From an uncultured Lachnospiraceae bacterium (lineage in GTDB: Bacteria; Bacillota; Clostridia; Lachnospirales; Lachnospiraceae): a DNA stretch of 64,000 bases. Of the stretch, positions 18,066 through 25,998 are shown one piece after another. The stretch's first letter is position 1, and every line of letters starts with the position of its first letter. Where the stretch lies: contig CAJUDX010000001.1 in NCBI GenBank assembly GCA_910584785.1, forward strand, positions 46,697-110,696, given 5' to 3'. The position numbers and the translations under genes are program-made. The notes beneath the pieces were generated by a model, which saw only the letters and a program-made list of their open reading frames with translations, did no database searches and was not told the origin of the DNA.

Positions 18066-18755
18066 TTAATTTTTACGTTTTGTACAGCGGATCGTATATT
18101 TTTTATTGTTGATTACATTTCCCTCCAGCCGTTTATTGGTTAAGGTGACGGTCCAGTTCCGCATGGAATAGCCTGACGCCTGGTTGAGCCAGCGTTCATA
18201 GCGAAGTTCGTAGGTATTCCCTGTTTTTTGGGTTACTGTGCACAGATAGCTGCCTCCTTTTGTGTTGTCCTCTTCTTCCGGATCGTAGAAGATAAACTCT
18301 GCCATCAGATCTCCATCCTCTTCAAAAATCGAGAGTTCCACGCTGCTTTTTCCCCTGGAATCCGTAAAGGAACCCTTGTATTCGCCGATGATTTCTGCGG
18401 TTTCTTCGTTTTCCTCATCGTTTGTCTGTGTGTTGGTTTGTGCTGTTTGGTTTGTCTGTACTAACTGTGTCTGCACTATTCCGTTGACTGACCAGGCTCC
18501 GTTGGCATCCAGCAAATAGCCGTCCGGCGTAACACTCCAGGGTACACAGTAGCAATATTCATTAAAGTAATAGCATTCGGCAATACCATCATTATTTCCG
18601 TCAATCCAGTGCCAGCCTGTAGGCGCACAGGTGCCGTCTCCCCGATCATACCACCAGCCATATTCGCTGTTCTTCCATTCTCCGGCAAAGGCCGGCAGGC
18701 TTAATGTCAAAGCCAGAGCAGCCGTACATACAGAACCTGTTAAAAAACGTTTCAT
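18066..18755 (-). CDS. Secreted protein with cell-wall-binding-like repeat
   Basis: 229-aa exported protein. A classical signal peptide (MKRFLTGSVCTAALALTLSL, cut after AFA near residue 24) precedes a Trp/Tyr-rich module (GWWYDRGDG... GWHWIDGNNDG... CYYFNEY) like the cell-wall-binding repeats common in Lachnospiraceae secreted proteins. A Thr/Gln/Asn linker follows (about 95-115), then a C-terminal beta-rich domain of unknown family (GEYKGSFTDSRGK to the end). GGAGGGAAG stands before the ATG. It is probably surface-attached; ligand unknown. It is divergent from cbiG. Confidence 0.8.
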   Translation of the reverse strand: MKRFLTGSVCTAALALTLSLPAFAGEWKNSEYGWWYDRGDGTCAPTGWHWIDGNNDGIAECYYFNEYCYCVPWSVTPDGYLLDANGAWSVNGIVQTQLVQTNQTAQTNTQTNDEENEETAEIIGEYKGSFTDSRGKSSVELSIFEEDGDLMAEFIFYDPEEEDNTKGGSYLCTVTQKTGNTYELRYERWLNQASGYSMRNWTVTLTNKRLEGNVINNKKYTIRCTKRKN

Positions 18756-18823
18756 TCTCTTCCCTCCTGGTTTTTGTTGCTTTTTTTGCTGTTTGTTTCA
18801 TTCGGTTTAATGTTGCTGTTTAC

Positions 18824-18881
18824 TATTTTACCATAGAGAAAGAAAAAGATAAACCAGGCAGGAAGAATTTATGGTAAAATA
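18824..18881. promoter_or_regulatory. Back-to-back extended -10 elements in an inverted repeat
   Basis: TATTTTACCAT (18824-18834) and ATGGTAAAATA (18871-18881) are perfect inverted copies. Each carries TGG-TAAAAT, an extended -10, pointing away from the centre: leftward to the secreted protein and rightward to cbiG. No good -35 is seen on either side. Confidence 0.45.
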
Positions 18882-18891
18882 TTGGTAAACT

Positions 18892-18985
18892 GGTTTGTGC
18901 CAAATATTGTGCCCTGCCGTGAAGTTAAAGCTTAAACGGTAATCAGGCAAATGAGGTTTGTGTCAAACTATTGAACCCTGCCGTG
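18892..18985 (+). repeat. Direct repeat upstream of cbiG
   Basis: Two imperfect 30-31-bp copies, 18892-18921 and 18955-18985, share GGTTTGTG-CAAA-ATTG--CCCTGCCGTG. They lie in the probable leader of cbiG. I could not match them to the conserved boxes of a cobalamin riboswitch. Confidence 0.65.
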
Positions 18986-19018
18986 TGGGCATAAGGATAG
19001 ATGGGAGGAAAGTTGGTT

Positions 19019-20188
19019 ATGGCGGAAGAAATAAGAAAAGAAGTGCAGAAAGAAATGGTTATTATCTCTTTTACCGAAGAAGGTCAAAAGCTTTCACAAA
19101 AGATCATTTATATTTTGCAGAAGGAGGGAATTTCCTGTACAGGATATTATAAAATTTCTAGGAAAACACCCTCTGCTTTCCCGGAATCTCCAGTTTCATC
19201 AAACCAATCTTTTTTGCCAGATAACGTTTCTCTTCCAGCGCTTATCCCGCTTTCGACCTCCCTTACCCAGTGGACGGGCGAGCAGTTTTTACAGGCAAAG
19301 GCTTTGATTTTTGTCGGTGCTGCCGGGATTGCCGTCCGCGCATCGGCGCCATGGATCAGGGATAAATTTCAGGACCCGGCAGTGTTAGTGGTGGATGAAA
19401 TGGGGAAGTTTGTTATTCCTATTTTATCCGGGCATATGGGCGGGGCAAATGCGCTGGCTTACAGACTGGCAGAAGGGATTCATGCGGTTCCGGTGATTAC
19501 TACAGCTACAGATATCCGCGGCTGCTTTGCTGTGGATGTCTTTGCCAGGGAAAACGGGCTTTATTTAACGGATCGGAAGCTGGCAAAAATGATGTCAGCC
19601 CAGGTGCTTGAGGGAAGTCCGATTGGTGTTTTTTCAGATATTCCTGTCCGCCAGGAGGAAATGCCGGGATGCCGTCTGGGGCAGGCGGAAAAATTAAATC
19701 TTTATGTGGGAATCTGGAAAAGGGAGAAATGGGAAAAAGAAACATGGGCAGAACTTCTTTCCGAAAAAAACACCCTGCAGCTGGTGCCAAAATGCCTTGT
19801 TCTTGGCCTTGGCTGCCGAAAAGACATTGCTTCAGAGGAATTAAAAAAACAGGTGATGGAGGGCCTTTGCGAATGGAATATCTGGCCTCAGGCGGTAAAA
19901 AAGCTGGCGACGATTAATCTGAAAAAAGAAGAAAAAGCAATTCGTTTACTGTGCAGGGAAATGAACTGGGAACAGTGTTTATTCTCGTCCCGCGAACTTG
20001 CGGAAGCGGAAGGTAAATTTTCCTATTCTGCCTTTGTGGAAAAGACAACCGGCGTGGGAAATGTATGTGAACGGGCTGCGGCGCTTGGTGCGGGTTCGCC
20101 CTTATTGTTTGGAAAAAAAATAAAAAAGGGAGTTACGATGGCAGCTGCAATCTTATCCGGTCAGATGGAAAAAAGCCGCTGCAAATAA
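19019..20188 (+). CDS. cbiG: Cobalt-precorrin 5A hydrolase-like protein
   Basis: CbiG opens the delta-lactone of cobalt-precorrin 5A with release of acetaldehyde in anaerobic cobalamin synthesis. The 389-aa product has the CbiG N-terminal and central regions (FVGAAGIAVRASAPWI, VVDEMGKFVIPILSGHMGGANALA) and the C-terminal domain (LGLGCRKDI, FVEKTTGVGNVCERAA). A Ser/Pro-rich stretch at about residues 45-75 is longer than I expect. GGGAGGAA eight bases before 19019 fixes the start. No other cobalamin gene is in the window, so its pathway partners must lie elsewhere or be absent. Confidence 0.88.
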   Translation: MAEEIRKEVQKEMVIISFTEEGQKLSQKIIYILQKEGISCTGYYKISRKTPSAFPESPVSSNQSFLPDNVSLPALIPLSTSLTQWTGEQFLQAKALIFVGAAGIAVRASAPWIRDKFQDPAVLVVDEMGKFVIPILSGHMGGANALAYRLAEGIHAVPVITTATDIRGCFAVDVFARENGLYLTDRKLAKMMSAQVLEGSPIGVFSDIPVRQEEMPGCRLGQAEKLNLYVGIWKREKWEKETWAELLSEKNTLQLVPKCLVLGLGCRKDIASEELKKQVMEGLCEWNIWPQAVKKLATINLKKEEKAIRLLCREMNWEQCLFSSRELAEAEGKFSYSAFVEKTTGVGNVCERAAALGAGSPLLFGKKIKKGVTMAAAILSGQMEKSRCK

Positions 20189-20215
20189 GCTTTGGAACCT
20201 TTGCAGCGGGCTTTG
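20171..20215 (+). terminator. Hairpin overlapping the cbiG stop codon
   Basis: AAAGCCGCTGCAAA pairs with TTTGCAGCGGGCTTT with one bulged base; the TAA stop of cbiG lies in the loop. Only a short T-run follows, so termination may be partial. Confidence 0.5.
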
Positions 20216-20352
20216 TGAGAGTGTTTGAAAGCAAGTTGATCATAAACCCTGGTCCTGCTCCATGGTCAACCAATTATTTCGAACAATTTTCTTACAGAGA
20301 TGGATAATTTTGTTAATGGAAATTACGTTGTTTTACAGTATCCTTACTTTGC

Positions 20353-20383
20353 TTGACCTTGGACTTAGTCTATGGTTTAGGCT
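20353..20383 (+). promoter_or_regulatory. MerR-type promoter with 19-bp spacer
   Basis: TTGACC (20353-20358) and TAGGCT (20378-20383) are 19 bases apart, the over-long spacing typical of MerR-activated promoters. The spacer holds the imperfect dyad ACCTTGGAC-TTA-GTCTATGGT (20356-20376). The genes downstream are a secreted repeat protein and a MerR-family regulator, which could act on it. Confidence 0.6.
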
Positions 20384-20490
20384 AAGCTCAGGCCGGAAAA
20401 ACAGATGAAAAACCCGATAATAAAAAAAGAAAATAAACAAAAAGCGGGTAAGCATCCGGCAGATGGGACAAACAGAAAGGAGACAAAGAA

Positions 20491-21906
20491 ATGAAAAACA
20501 AAAATTTAAAACTTCCGCAGATTTTAGCAGCAGCAGCTACCATGACATTTTTATCAGCCATTCCTGTTTTTGCCGCAGGAGGCTGGGCACAGGAGAATGG
20601 GCAGTGGATTTATCTGGATCGTAATGGAAACCGGGTAACAGAAAGCTGGAAAAAGAACGCAGCGGGGGATAACTGGTATTATTTAAAAGATGACGGCTAT
20701 ATGGCAGTGAGCCAGTTGGTCGAAGATGACGACGATTATTTTTATGTTAATTCCTCCGGCGCCATGGTAAAAAATGAATGGAGGCTTTTGGACGATGACA
20801 GCGATGCTTATCCTGATGGAACCTGCTGGTACTTCTTTAACGGCAGCGGTAAGGCAGTAAAGAATACAACCGGAAAAACGAAGCTGACCACGATTAATGG
20901 AAAAAAATATGCCTTTGACGATACGGGAAAGATGCTGTATGGCTGGGTTGACGAAGATGCCATGATGATTACCGATGAAAGTGACTGGACGGCTGGACTG
21001 TATTACTGCGGTGAGGCCAATGATGGGGCAGCAGTGGTGAATGACTGGAAGCTTTTGGAGGTGGAGGATTCTGAGAACGATACAGAAGCTGATGGAAATT
21101 ACTGGTTTTACTTTGGTGTAAATGGAAAGAAATATACGGATGTATCAAAAACGATCAATAAAAAGAAATATTTGTTTGATGAACGCGGCGTGGCGCAATT
21201 TAAATGGAACTTTGCCACTTCTTCAAATTCGGCTTCAGATTCCGCCGCTTCATCGAGCAACTATAAATATTATAATAACCCTGAAGAATGCTGGCAGGCA
21301 AATGGATGGATTTACACTGTTCCTTCTGAGGAAGTTGATGCCGATGCCTATCATGATGATGAACAGTTCTGGTTCTATGCTGATAAGAATGGCAGTCTTG
21401 CCATAAGCCAGATTAAGACCATTGACAAATATAAATATGGTTTTAACGAAAAAGGAGAAATGCTGGAAGGTTTATATGCTCTTACTTTTGATGGAAAGAA
21501 TAAAATCAGTTCCTATGAAAAAATAGAGGATATTGCCGATATGCCGGGAGAAGATGAGGAGTGTTCGGTGTATTATTTCGGCAATAGCCCTAAAGATGGT
21601 GTAATGGCGACAAAGAAAAATGTGGAGATTGAACTGGATGATAAATATACCTTTGGCTTCCGCTCCAACGGGGAAGGCATTCATGGAATTTCGGATAATG
21701 CAATTTACATTAAGGGACGTAAATTAAAGGCGGATGCCGAGTTAAAACTTCAGCCCGTGACGTTTAACGGTGAGGAGTATCTGGTAAATACTTCTGGTAC
21801 GATTCAAAAGAAAAAGACCAACGTTAAGGATGCTGATGAAAATTATTACTGCACCGATGCCAGGGGCGTAATTACCTACAGCGGAAGTGAAAAACAGACA
21901 AAATAA
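20491..21906 (+). CDS. Secreted protein with many cell-wall/choline-binding-like repeats
   Basis: 471-aa exported protein: signal peptide (LPQILAAAATMTFLSAIPVF, cut after AFA-type site near residue 29), then aromatic repeats across its whole length (GQWIYLDRNGNRVTESW, NWYYLKDDGYMAVSQ, CWYFFNGSGKAVK, YYCGEANDG, FWFYADKNGS). These resemble choline/cell-wall-binding modules, which anchor proteins to wall polymers. No catalytic domain is seen, so it may be an adhesin or wall-modifying accessory. Asp/Glu stretches are frequent. GAAAGGAGA precedes the ATG. It lies 24 bases before the merR gene and behind a MerR-type promoter, so it is probably controlled by that regulator. Confidence 0.8.
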   Translation: MKNKNLKLPQILAAAATMTFLSAIPVFAAGGWAQENGQWIYLDRNGNRVTESWKKNAAGDNWYYLKDDGYMAVSQLVEDDDDYFYVNSSGAMVKNEWRLLDDDSDAYPDGTCWYFFNGSGKAVKNTTGKTKLTTINGKKYAFDDTGKMLYGWVDEDAMMITDESDWTAGLYYCGEANDGAAVVNDWKLLEVEDSENDTEADGNYWFYFGVNGKKYTDVSKTINKKKYLFDERGVAQFKWNFATSSNSASDSAASSSNYKYYNNPEECWQANGWIYTVPSEEVDADAYHDDEQFWFYADKNGSLAISQIKTIDKYKYGFNEKGEMLEGLYALTFDGKNKISSYEKIEDIADMPGEDEECSVYYFGNSPKDGVMATKKNVEIELDDKYTFGFRSNGEGIHGISDNAIYIKGRKLKADAELKLQPVTFNGEEYLVNTSGTIQKKKTNVKDADENYYCTDARGVITYSGSEKQTK

Positions 21907-21930
21907 CAATAAAAATAAGGAATGGAAATT

Positions 21931-22737
21931 ATGGGACGGGAATATACGATTGGAGAGACAGCACAGCTTTTAAATGTCACAAGGGATACGCTGCGTTTTT
22001 ATGAAAAAAAGAAGCTGATTGTGCCGAGAAAGGAGGCAAATGGATACCGTTATTATTCGGGGGAGGATATTCAGCTGCTTTTGGATTTAATTTTCCTGCG
22101 TAAACTTCAGTACAGTATTCAGGATATCCAGTTACTTTGCGAGGATGGGGACATGGATTCGATGTGTGATTGTTTTGAACTTAGGATGAAGGAGGAGGAA
22201 GAACTGATTCGCCGCCATCAGCAAATTTTACAGCAGTTGATCGTTACCCGATACACAAGGGAGAAAATCCGAAAGTATTTTCAGCGTTATGTTCTCCGTC
22301 CCATTCCCCGCACTTATATCTTTTCCCCGACTGTGTCGGATTATGATGCGGTACGCGAAGAATGGTTTAAGCTGCTTGAAGAAAATAAAAAATTAAACTG
22401 CTACCTTCATGAGCAATGGAATATCTTGGGGGATAAAACAGTAAATCATCAGTGTTATCTAATTTTGGAGGAGCGCGCTGTTAAACTTCTGGGCCTGGAG
22501 GAAAACGCAAAACATGCCCCCTTCTTCTCTTTTGACCAGAGCGTTTATACCATTTATGCCTCAAAAACAGTTTCTCCGCAGCAGGAGGATATTCAGAAAA
22601 TCATTCATTGGGCAAGGGAACAAAACATCGCTGTGACTGGGGAAATCCATGCACATTATCTGTGGAACCATTACCAGGAAGGAAAGCTGCAAACCTCATA
22701 TATTGAACTTTATCTGCCGGTGAAGCCGGATTCATAG
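21931..22737 (+). CDS. MerR-family regulator with GyrI-like effector domain
   Basis: 268-aa transcription factor. N-terminal winged helix YTIGETAQLLNVTRDTLRFYEKKKLI (residues about 5-30) and NGYRYYSGEDIQLL, a linker helix (about 75-115), then a C-terminal half (about 120-268) fitting a GyrI-like small-molecule-binding domain (PIPRTYIFSP..., YIELYLPV at the end). This is the BmrR/BltR-like architecture that activates promoters with long spacers when a drug or metabolite is bound. The ATG at 21931 is preferred because AAGGA is nine bases upstream; the ATG at 21922 has no spacing. Likely target: the promoter at 20353. Confidence 0.85.
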   Translation: MGREYTIGETAQLLNVTRDTLRFYEKKKLIVPRKEANGYRYYSGEDIQLLLDLIFLRKLQYSIQDIQLLCEDGDMDSMCDCFELRMKEEEELIRRHQQILQQLIVTRYTREKIRKYFQRYVLRPIPRTYIFSPTVSDYDAVREEWFKLLEENKKLNCYLHEQWNILGDKTVNHQCYLILEERAVKLLGLEENAKHAPFFSFDQSVYTIYASKTVSPQQEDIQKIIHWAREQNIAVTGEIHAHYLWNHYQEGKLQTSYIELYLPVKPDS

Positions 22738-22794
22738 AGAGCAACAGCTCATTTGAATAGAAGGTAATCAAAAATAATCCGAACACAGGCATAT

Positions 22795-22832
22795 AAAAAA
22801 TGCCAGAACCCTTGTAAAATCAAGGCCTGGCA
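22795..22832 (-). terminator. Rho-independent terminator after tRNA-Gly
   Basis: Read on the minus strand, TGCCAG-GCCTTG pairs with CAAGGG-CTGGCA around an ATTTTA loop and is followed by six T. It ends the tRNA transcript. Confidence 0.85.
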
Positions 22833-22845
22833 TCTGTCTGTGTGA

Positions 22846-22916
22846 AGCAGATGACGGGAATCGAACCCGCCTCCCCAGCTTGGGAAGCTGGTATTCTACC
22901 GATGAACTACATCTGC
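22846..22916 (-). tRNA. tRNA-Gly (anticodon CCC)
   Basis: 71-nt cloverleaf on the minus strand. The acceptor stem is GCAGATG/CATCTGC with discriminator T, the anticodon arm is CCAGC-TTCCCAA-GCTGG giving CCC, and the T-arm is GCGGG-TTCGATT-CCCGT. The CCA end is not encoded. It reads the rarer GGG glycine codon. Confidence 0.95.
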
Positions 22917-23062
22917 ACAACACAATTATTATAGCATAATTTGAAAATTTTGCAAGTACTTGTTTTAATTTTTTTTCCAGATTTTTTTCCTGTCTTTTTT
23001 TAAACTTTTGCCCTGTCGTTTTCTTTTGTTTTTTGTGTTTTTTCTTATTTTTCTATTTTTTC

Positions 23063-24145
23063 TTATTTTTCTATGTTTTCTTCCATTACCTTAAGGTTAT
23101 TTTGCAGGCGTTCATTGTCCGGTTCCAGTGCCAGGGCTTTTTTTGTTTCTTCCACTCCTTTTTCTCTCAGCCCCAGCCGGTCAAAGGCAATTGCCCGCAA
23201 ATCGTGGGGCAGGCTTCCCCAGGCGGTGGCTTCGCTGATATAGGTTTTAGGCCGTTCAGTAAGCTTCAGGGCACATCCGGTAAAGTAGAGCACACCTTCC
23301 CATTCCTCCTCCTCATAAAGCATCCAGGCCAGATCCATATAGGCTTCCCTCAGATAAGGCGCCTGGGCAATTGCCTGCAAGTACCAGCTCTTTGCCTCCT
23401 CATACTCTCCTTTATTTCGATAGGCCTTTGCAAGATAGCGCATGGAAGCCGCCCGTTCATCCTTCCAGGTTGCCTGGGGCATTTGCAGATGGTACATTAA
23501 GGTGCGGATACAGTCGTCCCATTGCCCATGATACATATATTCCCGTCCCAGATAGTGGACATTGCGGTCATCGTGCGGTTCTTCTTTAACGGAGAGCTCC
23601 AGCAGGGGAAGGTACTGCCCGCGGGACTTTTCAGGATCGGGGTGGTGATCCAACTGAATCCCGTCCACCAAGATTACCGGTCCCTGTGTTTTTTCGCCCA
23701 CCCACTGTAAAACCTCATGGACAGGGTGTACCCAGCGAAAACCGTGACGGGCATGGATTTTTTCCATCCAAAATACAATTCCTTCCCGGCCTTGCGGCGT
23801 AAAGCTCCAGGTATAGCGGTATTTGGCCTGGCTGCATCCTGTTTTCCAGGCGTTTTCCAGTTTTTTCCTCCATCCCGGATGGAATACCTCGTCTAAATCT
23901 GTGCAGACGCAAATATCGGCATCCTCCGGCACCAGATCTAATGAACGGTTGCGGGCCACATCAAAACGCCAGGGCGATATCGTTTCCTCTGTCACATTTA
24001 CACCTGCTTTTTGCAAAGCGCTGACGGTATTATCCGATGAACCGGTATCCAGCACCACGATTTCATCCGCCTCAGCCATAGATTCCACCCAGCGTTTTAC
24101 AAATTTTTCTTCATTTTTACAGATCCCATAAACGATAATTTTCAT
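23063..24145 (-). CDS. GT2 glycosyltransferase with TPR tail
   Basis: 360-aa cytosolic protein. The N-terminal GT-A fold shows ICKNEEKFVKRW (residues 8-19), VVLDTGSSDNT and the metal-binding TDLDEVF (about 82-88). About residues 190-360 form tetratricopeptide-like helices (YMYHGQWDDCIRTL, NKGEYEEAKSWYLQA, LDPDNERLQNNL-like end). It is a more distant relative of the four tandem genes at 44331-49966. GGAGACAAAAC precedes the ATG. Its acceptor is unknown; it stands alone, convergent with nothing, behind tRNA-Gly. Its 3' flank (22950-23090) is a T-rich low-complexity tract. Confidence 0.85.
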   Translation of the reverse strand: MKIIVYGICKNEEKFVKRWVESMAEADEIVVLDTGSSDNTVSALQKAGVNVTEETISPWRFDVARNRSLDLVPEDADICVCTDLDEVFHPGWRKKLENAWKTGCSQAKYRYTWSFTPQGREGIVFWMEKIHARHGFRWVHPVHEVLQWVGEKTQGPVILVDGIQLDHHPDPEKSRGQYLPLLELSVKEEPHDDRNVHYLGREYMYHGQWDDCIRTLMYHLQMPQATWKDERAASMRYLAKAYRNKGEYEEAKSWYLQAIAQAPYLREAYMDLAWMLYEEEEWEGVLYFTGCALKLTERPKTYISEATAWGSLPHDLRAIAFDRLGLREKGVEETKKALALEPDNERLQNNLKVMEENIEK

Positions 24146-24348
24146 GTTTTGTCTCCTTTTTATTTCCTTTTTTGTTTCCTTTTACCATCTTTTATCGTTA
24201 ATCTTTTTCTTTCATTTTCTCTTATTTTTCATCTTTCATCTTTCCTTAAGCCCATCTCTGCTGTTTATATGTTCTTTCTCCCTGTTATTCTATGAAAGTT
24301 TTTCCTAATGGTTCGGTGATTCCCCGCGATGCATTGTCCATAACCTAC

Positions 24349-24377
24349 TTGACATTTTGCAGAAAATCGTAGAAAAT
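24349..24377 (+). promoter_or_regulatory. Sigma-A promoter for DUF1846 gene
   Basis: TTGACA and GAAAAT separated by 17 bases, about 45 bases before the start codon. The rest of the gap from 24146 is T- and C-rich with no gene. Confidence 0.5.
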
Positions 24378-24423
24378 GGATAACATCAATGCAGGCATGG
24401 CCTGTACAAAGGGGGATTCATCG

Positions 24424-25902
24424 ATGAAGATTGGATTTGACAATACGAAATACCTTTCCTTGCAGTCCGAAAAAATTAAAGAACGGATCAGCAAGTTTGG
24501 CGATAAGCTGTACCTGGAATTTGGCGGAAAGCTTTTTGACGACTATCATGCATCCCGTGTGCTTCCCGGCTTTGCCCCGGACAGCAAGCTGCGTATGCTG
24601 TTACAGCTGGCGGATCAGGCGGAGCTGGTGGTTGCCATTAATGCTGCCGATATTGAAAAAAATAAGGTGCGCCATGATTTAGGCATTACCTATGATTTGG
24701 ATGTGCTGCGTCTGATTCAGGAATTCAGGGATAAAGGCCTTTATGTGGGAAGTGTGGTAATTACCCAGTATTCCGGTCAGGCCAGTGCTGACCAGTTCCG
24801 TATTAAGTTAGAGCACATGGGAATTAAGGTTTACCGCCATTATACGATTGACGGCTATCCCAGCAATGTCACCCGTATCGTCAGCGACGACGGCTACGGC
24901 AAGAATGACTACATTAACACCACCAGGCCGTTAGTTATTATTACTGCCCCCGGTCCGGGCAGCGGAAAGATGGCAACCTGTCTTTCCCAGCTCTACCATG
25001 AAAATAAGCGCGGGATAAAGGCCGGTTATGCTAAGTTTGAAACGTTTCCGATTTGGAATCTGCCATTAAAGCATCCGGTGAATATGGCCTATGAGGCAGC
25101 CACCGCCGACTTGAACGATGTCAATATGATCGATCCCTTTCATTTGGAAACTTATGGTCAGACAACCGTAAATTACAACCGTGATGTGGAGATCTTCCCT
25201 GTGCTTAATGCGATTTTTGAAGGGATTTACGGCGAAAGTCCCTATAAATCACCGACGGACATGGGGGTAAATATGGCGGGCTTTTGTATTATCGATGACG
25301 AGGCATGCCGGGAAGCCTCCAATCAGGAAATTATCCGCCGCTACTATCAGGCCTTAAACCGCCTGGCAACCGAGGAAGGGGCGCAGGAAGAGGTCTATAA
25401 GATTGAGCTTTTAATGAAAAAAGACAATATTACTCCCTCGATGCGCCAGGTCGTTGGCGCCTGCAATACCCTTGCCGCTGCCAAAAATGCCCCTGCCGCT
25501 GCCATGGAGCTTCCCGACGGTCGGATAATCACAGGAAAAACCAGCAGTCTTTTGGGGGCCTCCGCCGCAGTACTTTTAAATGCCATTAAGGAGCTGGGGG
25601 AGATTCCGCATGATATTCATTTAATTGCACCCTCGGCAATTGAGCCGATTCAAACACTGAAAACGAATTATCTGGGCAGTAAAAACCCAAGGCTGCATAC
25701 CGATGAGGTCTTAATTGCTCTTTCTGTCAGCGCCGCCACCGATCCCATTGCCCAAAATGCCCTGGCACAGCTGCCCAAACTTGAGGGCTGTCAGGTGCAT
25801 ACATCAGTGATGCTTTCCGCAGTGGATATTGCGGTATTTAAAAAGCTGGGAGTTCAGCTGACGTCAGAGCCGGTGTATGAGCATAAGAGGCTTTACCGTT
25901 AA
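24424..25902 (+). CDS. DUF1846 (UPF0371) family protein
   Basis: 492 aa, the normal length for this widespread, uncharacterised family of soluble proteins. The N-terminus MKIGFDNTKYLSLQSEKIKER, the ITAPGPGSGKMATCLSQLYH segment (about residues 175-195) and the C-terminal SVMLSAVDIAVFKKLGV are typical. The GPGSGK stretch looks like a nucleotide-binding loop, but the biochemical role is not established to my knowledge. The GGGGGATT sequence before 24424 supports that start over the in-frame ATG at 24376, which lies on the -10 box. Confidence 0.88.
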   Translation: MKIGFDNTKYLSLQSEKIKERISKFGDKLYLEFGGKLFDDYHASRVLPGFAPDSKLRMLLQLADQAELVVAINAADIEKNKVRHDLGITYDLDVLRLIQEFRDKGLYVGSVVITQYSGQASADQFRIKLEHMGIKVYRHYTIDGYPSNVTRIVSDDGYGKNDYINTTRPLVIITAPGPGSGKMATCLSQLYHENKRGIKAGYAKFETFPIWNLPLKHPVNMAYEAATADLNDVNMIDPFHLETYGQTTVNYNRDVEIFPVLNAIFEGIYGESPYKSPTDMGVNMAGFCIIDDEACREASNQEIIRRYYQALNRLATEEGAQEEVYKIELLMKKDNITPSMRQVVGACNTLAAAKNAPAAAMELPDGRIITGKTSSLLGASAAVLLNAIKELGEIPHDIHLIAPSAIEPIQTLKTNYLGSKNPRLHTDEVLIALSVSAATDPIAQNALAQLPKLEGCQVHTSVMLSAVDIAVFKKLGVQLTSEPVYEHKRLYR

Positions 25903-25938
25903 ACCCAAACATATTTTCGATTTTTTTCTTTTTCCTAC

Positions 25939-25967
25939 TTGCAATCTCCGAAATTTTGTGTTTAAAT
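25939..25967 (+). promoter_or_regulatory. Sigma-A promoter for parE-parC
   Basis: TTGCAA and TTAAAT separated by 17 bases, 32 bases before the parE start. Confidence 0.55.
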
Positions 25968-25998
25968 AGGATGCATGACGCATGTATGGAGGATGATT

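Noticed and set aside
18890..19018. Cobalamin riboswitch upstream of cbiG
   Set aside because: The conserved B12-box and core segments could not be found; only a direct repeat is visible.
22950..23090. T-rich tract after the GT gene as a repeat array
   Set aside because: Low-complexity sequence without regular units or spacers; not a CRISPR or defined tandem array.
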